Assembly: GCF_022539505.1 (NCBI RefSeq)
Contig: NC_061514.1
Coordinates: forward strand, 223,595,837-223,659,836
Source of the DNA: Lolium rigidum
Taxonomy: Eukaryota > Streptophyta > Magnoliopsida > Poales > Poaceae
Reading direction: 5' to 3'
Length of the DNA: 64,000 bases
Positions within the stretch are counted from its first letter, which is position 1. Each line of letters opens with the position of its first letter. The notes under the pieces were generated by a model. It had not been told where the DNA came from and searched no databases. It saw only the letters and a program-made list of their open reading frames with translations. Of this stretch, positions 1-11,392 are shown piece after piece. Made by a program: the position numbers and the translations under genes.

Positions 1-29
1 GTGTCTTGCACGCTATCAAGCTCTTTTTT

Positions 30-47
30 TGGCGCCGTTGCCGGGGA
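30..47 (+). other. Primer-binding site of element A (tRNA-Asp type)
   Basis: TGGCGCCGTTGCCGGGGA lies 12 bases after the LTR end. It is complementary to the 3' end of plant tRNA-Asp with one mismatch, the usual primer of Athila-type gypsy elements. Confidence 0.75.
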
Positions 48-276
48 GATCAAGACACGCTGCAAGGGGAGTCTCCCACATCCAATCTCTTTACTTTGTT
101 TTTATCTTGCTTTACTTTACTTTATTTACTACTTTGTTTGCTCTTATATCGAAAACACAAAAAAATTAGTTGCTAGTTTTACCTTATTTACTGTCTTGTT
201 CTCCATATTAAAAACACAAAAAAAATTAGTTACTTGCATTTACTTTATTTAGTTTGCTTTATTTACTACTGCTAAA

Positions 277-2386
277 ATGGGTACTCCTGAAAATACTAAG
301 TTGTGTGACTTCACTAGCACAAATAATAATGATTTCTTATGCACACCTATTGCTCCACCTGCTACTACAGCGAGAATTCTTTGAACTTAAACCTCGCTTT
401 ACTAAATCTTGTTATGAGAGAGCAATTTTTCTGGTGTTAGTTCCGATGATATCTGCTGCCCATCTTAATAATTTTGTTGAACTATGTGAAATGCAAAAGT
501 ATAAGGACGTAGATGGTGACATTATAAAATTAAAATTGTTTCCTTTCTCCTTAAGAGGAAGAGCTAAAGATTGGTTGCTATCTCTGCCTAGAAATAGTAT
601 TGATTCATGGACTAAATGTAAGGATGCTTTTATTGGTAGATATTATCCTCCCGCTAAAATTATATCTTTGAGAAGTAGCATAATGAATTTTAAGCAATTA
701 GATAATGAACATGTTGCTCAAGCATGGGAGAGAATGAAATCTTTGGTGAAGAATTGCCCTACCCATGGACTAACTACTTGGATGATCATCCAAACCTTCT
801 ATGCAGGATTGAATTTTTCTTCGCGGAACCTATTGGATTCAGCTACTGGAGGTACCTTTATGTCCATTACTTTGGGGGCGGCAACAAAGCTTCTTGATAA
901 TATGATGATAAATTACTCTGAATGGCACACGGAAAGAGCTCCGCAAGGTAAGAAGGTAAATTCCGTTGAAGAAACCTCCTCCTTGAGTGATAAGATTGAT
1001 GCTATTATGTCTATGCTCGTGAATGGTAGATCTAATGTTGATCCTAATAATGTTCCTTTAGCTTCATTGGTTGCCAAAGAAGAACATGTTGATGTGAACT
1101 TCATTAAAAGTAATAATTTCAACAACAATGCTTATAGGAATAATTCTGGTAACAACTATAGGCCATATCCTTCGCTAATGGTAATAGTTATGGTAATTCT
1201 TATGGGAATTCTTACAACAATAATAGGAGTGTACCCCCTGGTCTTGAAGCCATGCTTAAAGAATTTATTAGTACACAAACTACTTTTAACAAATCTGTTG
1301 AAGAAAAGCTTGATAAAATTGATATTCTTGCTTCTAAGGTTGATAGACTTGCCTCTGATGTTGATCTTTGAAAATTGAAAGTTATGCCTAATAAGGATAA
1401 TGATAATAAAATTGTTACTACAGCAAATGCCATCCAAGTTCGAATTAATGAAAATATTAGATTGATGGCTGAATTGTATGCTTGGTGGGAAAGAGAAGAA
1501 AACGAAAAACTAGCTAAAGAGAATAATGTAGCTAAAGTTTGGACTATTACCATCACTAGTAATGATAATGCTTCACATGTTGCTACACCCCCTACTATCA
1601 ATGGTAAAATAATTCTTGTTGGCAATGTTTCTACTCCTAGAGCAAAGCGTGCAAAATTGCTCGAACTGCTCGAAAGCTGTTTGTGATAAAACTGCTGAAA
1701 TTTTTCAAAATATTGGGGACAATGATCCCATTGCTGTAGATCATAATGGTTTAGATTTTGATGATTGTCACATCTCTGAAGTTATAAAGTTCTTACAAAA
1801 ACTTGCTAAAAGTCCCAATGCTAGTGCTATAAATTTGGCCTTTACAAAACATATTACAAATGCTCTCATAAAAGCTAGAGAAGAGAAACTAAAACTTGAA
1901 ACTTCTATTCCTAGGAAGTTAGAAGATGGTTGGGAGCCCATCATTAAGATGAGGGTCAATGATTTTGATTGTAATGCTTTATGTGATCTTGGTGCAAGTA
2001 TTTCTGTTATGCCTAAGAAAATCTATGATATGCTTGACTTGCCACCATTGACAAACTGTTATTTGGATGTTAATCTTTCTTATCATTCTATAAAGAAACC
2101 TTTGGGGAGGATTGATAATGTTCGTATTATGGTTAACAATAACCTTGTCCCCGTTGATTTTGTTGTCTTGGATATTGAATGCAATGCATCTTCTCCCATT
2201 ATATTGGGAAGACCTTTTCTTCGAACTGTTGGTGCCACCATTGATATGAAGGAAGGTAATATTAAATATCAATTTCCTCTCAAGAAAGGTATGGAACACT
2301 TCCCTAGAAAGAGAATGAAGTTACCTTCTGATTCTATTATTAGAACAAATTATGATGTTGATGTTTCGTCTCTTGATAATACTTGA
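277..2386 (+). pseudogene. Gag plus aspartic protease of element A (frameshifted)
   Basis: The start is the ATG after the leader (MGTPENTKLC...). The reading shifts frame near 362, 1170, 1370 and 1680. The middle is a Retrotrans_gag-type capsid region (about 470-900; FPFSLRGRAKDWL, FIGRYYP, AWERMKSL), followed by an Asn-rich linker and a coiled-coil-like stretch. The C-terminal part holds a retropepsin-like protease: DLGAS at 1985-1999 (the Athila variant of the D-S/T-G motif) and, downstream, ILGRPFL. The ORF stops at 2386 with no RT. The gag product would form the particle and the protease would mature it. The frameshifts differ from those in element E, so the ancestral frame was open. At 1370 a single T is missing relative to E, which alone creates the stop there. 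Confidence 0.8.
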
Positions 2387-4995
2387 TACACACTTTCGCG
2401 CCTAGGTGAAAGGCGTTAAAAAAGCGCTTATGGGAGACAACCCATTATTTTACTTCTGCACTTTTATTTTATATTTGAGTCTTGGAAGTTGTTACTACTG
2501 TAGCAACCTCTCCTTATCTTTATTTTATTGCATTGTTGTGCCAAGTAAACTCTTTGATAGTAAAGTCAATACTAGATTTGGATTACTGCGCAGGAACAGA
2601 TTTCTTGCTGTCACGAAATTGAGCCGCCCCTGATGTAGAAAATTTAGAAACATCTGCCAATTTACGTGCGTGATCCTCAGATATGTACGCAACTTTCATT
2701 CAATTTGGGCATTTTCATCTGAGCAAATCTGGTGCCTCTAAAAAAATCGTCTTTACGGACTGTTCTGTTTTGACAGATTCTGCCTTTTATTTCGCATTGC
2801 CTGTTTTGCTATGTTGGATGGATTTCTTTGTTCCATTAACTTTCAGTAGCTTTGTGCAATGTCCAGAAGTGTTAAGAATGATTATGTCACCTCTGAATAT
2901 ATGAATTTTCAATTATGCACTAACCCTCTAATGAGCTTGTTTTGTGTTTGGTGTGGAGGAAGTTTTCAAGGGTCAAGAGAGGAGGATGATACAATATGAT
3001 CAAGAAGAGTGAAAAGTCTAAGCTTGGGGATGCCCCCGTGGTTCATCCCTGCATATTTTAAGAAGACTCAAGCATCTAAGCTTGGGGATGCCCAAGGCAT
3101 CCCTTCTTCATCGACAACTTATCAGGTCACCTCTAGTGAAACTATATCTTTATTCCGTCACATCTTATGTGCTTTACTTGGAGCGTCTGTTTGTTTTTAT
3201 TTTTGTTTTTGTTTGAATAAAATCGGATCCTAGCATTCTTTGTTTGGGAGAGAGACACGCTCCAGTTGTTTCGTATGAACACATATGTTCTTAGCTTTAT
3301 TCTTAATGTTCATGGCGAAGGTTGAACTACTTCGTTCATTGTTATATGGTTGGAAACGGAAAATGCCGCATGTGGTAAATGGTATAATGTCTTGAATAAT
3401 TTGATACTTGGAAATTGTTGTGCTCATATAGATCATGTTTAAGCTCTTGCATCATGTACTTTGTACCTATTAATGAAGAACTACATAGAGCTTGTTAAAA
3501 TTTGGTTTGCATGATTGGTCTCTAGAGTCTAGATATTTTACGGTTAAGGTGTTTGAACAACAAGGAGACGATGTAAAGTCTTATAATGCTTACAATATGT
3601 TCATATGTGAGTCTTGCTGTACCGTTTTATACTTGAGTTTGCTTCAAACAACCTTGCTAGCCTAGCCTTCTATTGAGAGGAATTCTTCTCGTGCATCCAA
3701 ATCCTTGAGCCAAAAACTATGCCATTTGTGTCCACCATACCTACCTACTACATGGTATTTCTCTGCCATTCCAAAGTACGTTACTTGAGTGCTACCTTTA
3801 GAAATTATATCCTTTGTCTTTGCAATATATAGCTCATGGGAAAATAGCCTTAAAAACTATTGTGGTGAAGAATATGTACTTATGTGTCTTATTTCTTAAT
3901 AAGTTTCTTGTTGAGCGGTAACCATGTTTACGGGGATGCCATAAACTATTATACCTTTGTTGAATATCATGTGAGCTGCTATGCATGTTCGTCTTGTACG
4001 AAGTAAGAGCGATTTTCATGTCAAATGGTTTGAGTATGCATATTGTTAGAGAAGAACATTGGGCCGCTAACTAAAGCCATGATCCATGGTGGAAGTTTCA
4101 GTTTGGACAATTAATCCTCAATCTCTTATGAGAATATTATCTGTTGTTGAATGCTTATGCATTAAAGAGGAGTCCATTATCTGTTGTCTATGTTGTCCCG
4201 GTATGGATGTCTAAGTTGAGAATAATCAAAAGCGAGAAATCCAATGCGAGCTTTCTCCTTAGACCTTTGTACGAGGCGGCATAGAGGTACCCCTTTGTGA
4301 CACTTGGTTGAAACATATGCTATGCAATGATAATCCATGTTAATCCAAGCTAATTAGGACAAGGTGCGAGCACTATTGGTATACTATGCATGAGGCTTGC
4401 AACTTATAGGATATGTTATACATAACACATATGATTTATTACTACCGTTGACAAAATTGTTTCTTGTTTTCAAAATGAAAAGCTATAGCACAAATATAGT
4501 AATCCATGCTTCCCTCTGCGAAGGGACATTCTTCTACTTTTATGTTGAGTCAGTTCACCTACTTCTTTCTATCTTAGAAGCAAACACTTGTGTTAACTGT
4601 GCATTGATTCTTACATGTTTACTTATTGCACTTGTTATATTACTTTGTGTTGACAATTATCCATGAGATAAACATGTTGAAGTTGAAAGCAACTTCTGAA
4701 ACTTATATCTTCCTTTGTGTTGCTTCAAAGCTTTCTACTAAGAATTTATTGCTTTATGAGTAACTCTTATGCAAGTCTTATTGATGCTTGTCGTGGAAGT
4801 ATTATTCATGAAAAGTCTTTGCTATATGATTCATTTGTTTACTCATTATCTTCACCATTGCTTCGAATCGCTGCATTCATCTCATATGCTTTACAATAGT
4901 ATTGATCAAGATTATGATAGCATGTCACTTCAGAAATTATCTTTGTTATCGTTTACCTACTCGAGGGCGAGTAAGAACTAAGCTCGGGGGATGCT
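2387..4995 (+). other. Long 3' untranslated region of element A
   Basis: This 2.6 kb stretch has no meaningful ORF. It begins with a hairpin-prone stretch (GCGCCTAGGTGAAAGGCG ... AAGCGC near 2398-2430) conserved after the stop codon in elements C and E. Two copies of AAGCTTGGGGATGCC (3020-3034 and 3078-3092) resemble the true polypurine tract next to the LTR (about 4979-4995). The remainder is AT-rich and collinear with the corresponding parts of C and E. Confidence 0.7.
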
Positions 4996-6602
4996 TGATA
5001 CGTCTCAAACGTATCTATAATTTCTTATGTTCCATGCTACTTTTATGATGATACTCACATGTTTTATACACATTATATGTCATTATTATGCATTTTCCGG
5101 CACTAACCTATTGACGAGATGCCGAAGAGCCAGTTGCTGTTTTCTGCTGTTTTTGGTTTCAGAAATCCTAGTAAGGAAATATTCTCGGAATTGGACGAAA
5201 TCAACGCCCAGGGTCTTATTTTTCCACGAAGCTTGCAGAAGACCAAGGGAGATACGAAGTGGGGCGACAAGGCGACGCCACACCAGGGCGGCGCGGCGCA
5301 GGTCTTGGCCGCGCGGCCCTGTTGTGTGGGCCCCTCGTGACGCCCCTGACTCTACCCTTCCGCCTACTTAAAGCCTTCGTCGCGAATACCCCAGTACCGA
5401 GAGCCACGATACGGAAAACCTCCCAGAGACGCCGCCGCCGCCAATCCCATCTCGGGGGATTCAGGAGATCGCCTCCGGCACCCTGCCGGAGAGGGGAATC
5501 ATCTCCCGGAGGTCTCTTCATCGCCATGATCGCCTCCGGATCGATGTGTGAGTAGTTCACCCCTGGACTATGGGTCCATAGCGGTAGCTAGATGGTCGTC
5601 TTCTCCCCATTGTGCTATCATGTTAGATCTTGTGAGCTGCCTATCATGATCAAGATCATCTATTTGTAATCCTTCATGTTGTGTTTGTTGGGATCCGATG
5701 AATATTGAATACTATGTCAAGTTGATTATAAATCTATCATATATGTTATTTATGTTCTTGCATGCTCTCCGTTGCTAGTAGAGGCTCCGGCCAAGTTGAT
5801 ACTTGTGACTCCAAGAGGGGGTATTTATGCTCGATAGTGGGTTCATGCCTCCATTAAATGCGGGACGAGTGACGGAAAGTTCTAAGGTTGTGGATGTCTT
5901 TGTTGCCACTAGGGTAAAACATCGATGCTTTGTCTAAGGATATTTGTGTTGATTACATTACGCACCATACTTAATGCAATTGTACTGTTGTTTGCAACTT
6001 AATGCTGGAAGGGGTTCGGATGATAACCTGAAGGTGGACTTTTTAGGCATAGATGCATGTCTGGATAGCGGTCTATGTACTTTGTCGTAATGCCACTGAT
6101 TAAATCTCACAGTACTCATCATGATATATGTATGTGCATTGTTATGCCTTCTTTATTTGTCAATTGCCCAAGCTGTAATTTGTTCACCCAACATGCGTTT
6201 ATCTTATGGGAGAGACACCACTAGTGAAGCTGTGGACCCCGGTCCATTCTTTACATCCGAAATACAATCTGCTGCAATACTTGTTCTTTCTTGTTTTTCG
6301 CAAACAAACATCATCATCCACACTATACATCTAATCCTTTGTTTACGGCAAGCCGGTGAGATTGACAACCTCAGCTGTTACGTTGGGGAAAAGTACTTTG
6401 ATTGTGTTGTGCGGGTTCCACGTTGGCACCGGAATCCACTGGTGTTGCGCCGCACTACACTCCGCCACCAACAACCTTCACGTGTTCCTTGACACCCTGC
6501 TTGGTTCGATAACCTTGGTTTCTTGCGAGGAAAACTTGTCTGCTGTACGCATCACACCTTCCTCTTGGGGTTCCCAACGGACGTGTGCCTTTCACGCTAT
6601 CA
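4996..6602 (+). repeat. 3' LTR of element A
   Basis: The LTR begins TGATACGTCTC and ends CGCTATCA, the same end as positions 1-18. It contains a GC-rich middle (about 5250-5530) that gives spurious ORFs on both strands. Homologous copies: 8826-10425, 13996-15594, the split LTR at 8355-8825 plus 15600-15645, 20131-20215, and the reversed fragment 36551-37262. Confidence 0.85.
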
Positions 6603-7001
6603 ACTTCCTTCATTAAAACTCCCATTTTATGCACTTTGGATGGAAAGAAATCATTTGTACATAAATTTTGACAACGCCATTTGCAAACATTAATTGTTTT
6701 ACATGCCAAGATGCACCAATCCACCAAATATGGGGCAAAAGTTTATCACAATCTAGATATGTATAATTAGTGAGGGACCCCTTTTGATTTTGTGCAATTT
6801 CCACTAATTAGCTAGAGAGAAGGGGTTAATAAATTAGGCCATGTTAGGGGTTATGTGTTTTAGATTAGGGTTGTGTGGATTCAAATACAACTTCTTTATT
6901 TGTGTGCTATGATTAATCAAAACTTGATCGATCGACTACGCACACATTATTAGAGGCACATGCCTTTGAGCACAAAGTGCATGTGTGTGTTGTTGGCCAC
7001 C

Positions 7002-7004
<3 letters not shown>

Positions 7005-7055
<51 letters not shown>

Positions 7056-7066
7056 AAATCCCCAAA

Positions 7067-7142
<76 letters not shown>
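7005..7142. repeat. Compound microsatellite (GA)n-(CA)n-(TA)n
   Basis: (GA)24 spans 7005-7052, (CA)15 spans 7071-7100 and (TA)21 spans 7101-7142, with a short spacer between GA and CA. Dipeptide-repeat ORFs here are artefacts. Confidence 0.98.
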
Positions 7143-7146
<4 letters not shown>

Positions 7147-7770
7147 AACATGGTTAGGCCATGCATGCATATTAATTATATACATATATTATGAGGAAAA
7201 TTAATTAAAGTGTGTTTTCATTTTAGACCTTGTCAAAATTCAAGTTAATTAATTTAATTATCAGTACTAATTATATAATTAATGAATCCCAATAATGTCT
7301 ATATATATGATCGATATAGGCCATATATATTAATTGGGGTTAATCTAGGGTTTACTAGCTATATAGAGAGCAAGGTTTTATTAGATCGGGTTATTAGCTT
7401 GGGGTTATGTGTTTTAACGAGGGTTTGATTATCTAAGGTTAGTTTTCTAGTTTAGGGTTTAGGGTTAATGGCACATATATTTAGAGGACCGTGAGGACCC
7501 CTGGCCTGCTTGATGCGCAATTAAGGGTGGTCGTTGGCATATAGCTAGCTATATAGGGTTTTATGTTTTATTTAGAGGATTTATGTGTTAGGGTTAATTA
7601 TAACTTATTGTGAATTAAAATACAACTTTTTTTATTAGTGTGCTACACAATTAATCAAAACTCTAGCTAGATCGATCGAGTGTGCACATACATGCACTAT
7701 TAGAGGCACCCGCCTTTGCGCATAAAGTGCAAGCATATAATGTGTGTCGTTGCTGGCCACCAATCGATAA

Positions 7771-7812
7771 AGAGAGAGATAGAGAGAGATTATTGACATC
7801 GCCAAGAATGTT

Positions 7813-7866
<54 letters not shown>

Positions 7867-7868
7867 TA
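7771..7868. repeat. (GA)n and (TA)n microsatellite, second repeat copy
   Basis: A short GA-rich stretch is followed by a long (TA)n tract from about 7816. It occupies the position equivalent to the compound microsatellite of the first repeat copy but has lost the CA block. Confidence 0.95.
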
Positions 7869-8254
7869 TGCATGCATGGTAGGCCATTCATGCATGCACA
7901 CTGATTATATATACATATATTGTGAGGCAACTTAATCAAAGTGTGTGTTTTCATTCGAGAACTTGTCAATTTTCAAGTTAATTAATTTATCAGCGCTAAT
8001 TATATAATTAATTAATGAATCTCAGGGATGTTCGATCATATATACATGATCGATATAGGCCATATATATTAATTGGGATTAATTAATATAGGGTTTGCTA
8101 GCTAGCTATATATATAGAGCAGGTTTTTATTAGATCGGGTTATAGCTAGTATAGTTTGGGGTTATGTGTTTTACTTAAGTAGCTAGGGTTTGATTAGCTA
8201 GGACGGGTTAGTTATATATATATGGTTTAGTTAGGGGTAATATCACACTTAATT

Positions 8255-8354
8255 NNNNNNNNNNNNNNNNNNNNNNNNNNNNNNNNNNNNNNNNNNNNNN
8301 NNNNNNNNNNNNNNNNNNNNNNNNNNNNNNNNNNNNNNNNNNNNNNNNNNNNNN
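8255..8354. other. Assembly gap (100 N)
   Basis: Exactly 100 N, the conventional unknown-length scaffold gap. It separates the AT-rich tandem repeat from the interior of an LTR, so the left end of element E is missing. Confidence 0.99.
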
Positions 8355-8825
8355 ACTTTGTCGTAATGCCCAATTAAATCTCACTATATTTATCATGACA
8401 TGTATGTGCATTGTTATGCCCTCTCTATTTGTCAATTGCCCGACTGTAATTTGTTCACCCAACATGCTTTTATCTTATGGGAGAGACACCTCCTAGTGAG
8501 CTGTGGACCCGGTCCATTCTTTTATACTTGAAATACAAATCTCGTTGCAATACTTGTTCTTTCTTGTTTTCTTGCAAACAATCATCTTCCACACAATACG
8601 GTTAACCCTTTGTTACAGCAAGCCGGTGAGATTGACAACCTCACCGTTTCGTTGGGGCAAAGTACTTTGGTTGTGTTGTGCAGGTTCCACGTTGACGTCG
8701 GAATCTCCTGGTGTTGCGCCGCACTACATCCCGCCGCCATCAGCCTTCAACGTGCTTCTTGACTCCTGCGGTTCGATTAAACCTTGGTTTCTGAGCGAGG
8801 AAACTTGCCGGCATGTGCGCATCAC
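8355..8825 (+). repeat. 5' LTR of element E, left part
   Basis: This matches the 3' half of the LTR family, starting within ACTTTGTCGTAATGCC. It stops at GTGCGCATCAC, where element C is inserted. The missing 3' end (ACCTTCCTCTTGGGG...) resumes at 15600. Confidence 0.85.
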
Positions 8826-10425
8826 TCGATACGTCTCCAACGTATCGATAATTTCTTGTGTTCCATGCCACATTATTGATGTTATCTACATGTTTTATGC
8901 ACACTTTATATCATATTCGTGCATTTTTACGGAACTAACCTATTAACAAGATGCCGAAGTGCCGATTCTTGTTTTACTGCGTTTTTGGTTTCGGAAATCC
9001 TAGTAAAGAAATATTCTCGGAATTGGACGAAATAAAAGCCCGGAGGCCTATTTTCTCACGAAGCTTCCGAAGTCCGAAGGAGAGACGAAGAGGGGCCACG
9101 GGGTGGCCAAACCCTAGGGCGGCGCGGCCCCCCCTTGGCCGCGCCGGCCCGTGGTGGTGGGCCCCCGTGCCGCCTCTTGACTTGCCCTTCCGCCTACAAA
9201 TAGCCTCCGTGACGAAACCCCCGAGTACCGAGAGCCACGATACGGAAAACATTGCGGGAGACGCCGTCGCCGCCGATCCCATCTCGGGATCCCGGAGATC
9301 GCCTCCGGCACCCTGCCGGAGAGGGGAATCATCTCCCGGAGGACTCTACGCCGCCATGGTCGCCTCCGGTGTGATGAGTGAGTAGTCTACCCCTGGACTA
9401 TGGGTCCATAGCGGTAGCTAGATGGTTGTCTTCTCCCCATTGTGCTATCATTGTCGGATCTTGTGAGCTGCCTATCATGATCAAGATCATCTATATGTAA
9501 TTCTATATGTTGCGTTTGTTGGGATCCGATGAATAGAGAATACTTGTTATGTTGATTATCAAAGTTATGCTTATGTGTTGTTTATGATCTTGCATGCTCT
9601 CCGTTATTAGTAGATGCTCGGCCAAGTAGATGCTTTTAACTCCAAGAGGGAGTACTTATGCTCGATAGTGGGTTCATGCCGCATTGACACCTGGGGAGTG
9701 ACGAAACCCCTAAGGTTGTGTTGTCTTTGTTGCCACTAGGGATAAAACATTGATGCTATGTCTAAGGATGTAGTTGTTGATTACATTACGCACCATACTT
9801 AATGCAATTGTCTGTTGTTTGCAACTTAATACTGGAGGGGTTCGGATGATAACTCGAAGGTGGACTTTTTAGGCATAGATGCGAGTTGGATGGCGGTCTA
9901 TGTACTTTGTCGTAATGCCCAATTAAATCTCACTATACTCATCATGATATGTATGTGCATTGTCATGCTCTCTTTATTTGTCAATTGCCCAACTCGTAAT
10001 TTGTTCACCCAACATGCTGTTCATCTTATGGGAGAGACACCTCTAGTGAACTGTGGACCCCGGTCCAATTCTCTTTACTCGAAATACAATCTACTCGCAA
10101 TACTTGTTCTACTCGTTTTCTCTGCAAACAATCATCTTCCACACAATACGGTTAATCCTTTGTTACAGACAAGCCGGTGAGATTGACAACCTCACCTGTT
10201 TCGTTGGGGCAAAGTAGTTTGGTTGTGTTGTGCAGGTTCCACGTTGGCGCCGGAATCTCCGGTGTTGCGCCGCACTACATCCCGCCGCCATCAACCTTCA
10301 ACGTGCTTCTTGGCTCCTCCTCGGTTCGATAAACCTTGGTTTCTTCTACGAGGAAAACTTGCTGCCGTGCGCATCATACCTTCCTCTTGGGGTTGCCCAA
10401 CGAACGTGTGAAATACACGCCATCA
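8826..10425 (+). repeat. 5' LTR of element C
   Basis: About 1600 bp, ending ATACACGCCATCA. It pairs with 13996-15594. The GC-rich central part (about 9100-9360) encodes only spurious ORFs. Confidence 0.9.
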
Positions 10426-10436
10426 AGCATATTTTC

Positions 10437-10538
10437 CGGCGCTCGTTGCCGGGAACCTGAAGAAAAGCTACACCACAAAGATTTCTAACTCCCACGTCAA
10501 CTACGCGCCGGCCTCTTTTCCGGCGCCGTTGCCGGGGA
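10437..10538 (+). other. Duplicated primer-binding-like site in element C
   Basis: A tRNA-Asp-type site occurs twice after the LTR. A disrupted copy (CGGCGCTCGTTGCCGGG, about 10437-10453) lies just after the LTR and a better copy (CGGCGCCGTTGCCGGGGA, 10521-10538) lies about 85 bp downstream. Elements A and E have a single site. The second copy is the likelier remnant of the shared leader. Confidence 0.6.
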
Positions 10539-10747
10539 GATCAAGACACGCCGCAAGGGGAGTCTCCACTTCTCAATCTCTTTACTTTGTTTTTGTCTTG
10601 CTTTATTTTATTTACTACTTTGTTTGCTGCACTAAATCAAAATACAAAAAAAATTAGTTGCTAGTTTTACTTTATTTGCTATCTTGTTTGCTATATCAAA
10701 AACACGAAAAAAAATTAGTTACTTGCATTTACTTTACTTTATTCATC

Positions 10748-11392
10748 ATGTTTCCTTTTGATTTTACCGCAAAGAACATACCGGTAGGACAAGGGTCTAT
10801 AATTGGGAGGAACAATATAGAAGAATTTTTCACCCATGTTAGTACCATTGAAGATTTTGAAGATAGACACTTGGTAGACCTTGCTCCCACTTATGAAATT
10901 GCTGCTGCTGCTTTAGTTCGCCTGTTGGAAACTAAATTTGTTAATCTCAATCCTATAATCCAACACATGTTTTTCACACTTGGTGATATGGAAGAAGGGG
11001 AAAAGAAAGATTTTGTTTTAGAAACCCTTCTTAGAGAATTTGGTGGTCTAGCAAGAGAAGCTAGAAAGGTCTTTGCTAAATTTAATATGCTTGGTTCTCC
11101 TACTAATTTTGTTAGTCTCCTTGAAAAGATGGATATGGATAGAATAAGATACACTAATAATATTGATGATGGTGGGGAGATCAAAGCACCAATACCATGC
11201 AAGCTCCTAGCTATGAATGATGCACTAGAAAATAATTATGCTTGGCTTGTTCCAGAAAATTTGTTTGATGAGAGTAGCACACCTAAGACTAATGAAAAGG
11301 GAGATGCTAAAACTTATGTATCTAATATAATATGCCTAGTTGAGAAAACTCCACACCTCGCTGAGAATGCACCACCCCTCGATAATACTTGA
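10748..11392 (+). CDS. Private ORF of element C (214 codons, unknown function)
   Basis: The start is the ATG giving MFPFDFTAKN, at the position where gag begins in elements A and E. The frame is open without interruption to a stop after LDNT. The product is rich in acidic and alpha-helix-favouring residues (ALVRLLETKF, FVLETLLREFGGLAREARK). It has no CCHC knuckle, protease motif, YxDD motif, signal peptide or membrane segment that I can see. I do not recognise a family. Its last codons and the following untranslated region match the end of gag-protease in A (VSSLDNT), so it looks like a swapped coding cassette between shared leader and shared tail. It stays intact while neighbouring gag genes are broken, which hints at selection or recency. 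It could be a captured host fragment or a retroelement accessory protein. Confidence 0.65.
   Translation: MFPFDFTAKNIPVGQGSIIGRNNIEEFFTHVSTIEDFEDRHLVDLAPTYEIAAAALVRLLETKFVNLNPIIQHMFFTLGDMEEGEKKDFVLETLLREFGGLAREARKVFAKFNMLGSPTNFVSLLEKMDMDRIRYTNNIDDGGEIKAPIPCKLLAMNDALENNYAWLVPENLFDESSTPKTNEKGDAKTYVSNIICLVEKTPHLAENAPPLDNT

Larger units (their letters stand above)
1..6602 (+). mobile_element. Element A: Athila-lineage gypsy element, gag-protease only
   Basis: The last 18 bases of a 5' LTR (ending CACGCTATCA) open the window. They are followed by a primer-binding site, a leader, decayed gag-protease, a 2.6 kb untranslated region, a polypurine tract and a full 3' LTR (4996-6602, 1607 bp). After the protease stop no reverse transcriptase, RNase H or integrase is found, so the element is non-autonomous as seen. 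Leader, 3' region and LTR closely match elements E and C. The Athila-lineage call rests on the DLGAS protease motif, tRNA-Asp-type primer site and long 3' region; I did not assign a named wheat/barley family. The left flank lies outside the window, so no target duplication can be checked. Confidence 0.85.
6603..8254. repeat. AT-rich tandem repeat, ~740-bp unit, about two copies
   Basis: Two diverged direct copies are seen. Anchors: AAATACAACTT near 6883 and 7618; GATCGATATAGG near 7309 and 8048, a spacing of roughly 735-740 bp. Each copy carries a microsatellite at the same place. Copy 1 contains a telomere-like run (GGGTTTAGGGTT near 7455). The stretch ends at an assembly gap, so further copies may be missing. 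No gene is visible. It may be a local satellite or a duplicated intergenic block; I do not recognise it. Confidence 0.7.

Noticed and set aside
5216..5560. Overlapping GC-rich ORFs of 98-114 codons on both strands
   Set aside because: They lie in the GC-rich middle of the LTR and recur only as LTR copies (about 8951-9385, 14215-14548, 36699-37231).
6913..7204. Dipeptide-repeat ORFs (YIYIYI, HTHTHT, EREREREr) on both strands
   Set aside because: Direct translations of (TA)n, (CA)n and (GA)n microsatellites; no gene signal.
7440..7475. Interstitial telomere (TTTAGGG)
   Set aside because: Only about two motif copies inside an AT-rich repeat; not an array.
8208..8465. ORF crossing the first N run; a similar one at 19994-20663 crosses the second
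   Set aside because: Runs of unknown bases are read as open; not real coding continuity.
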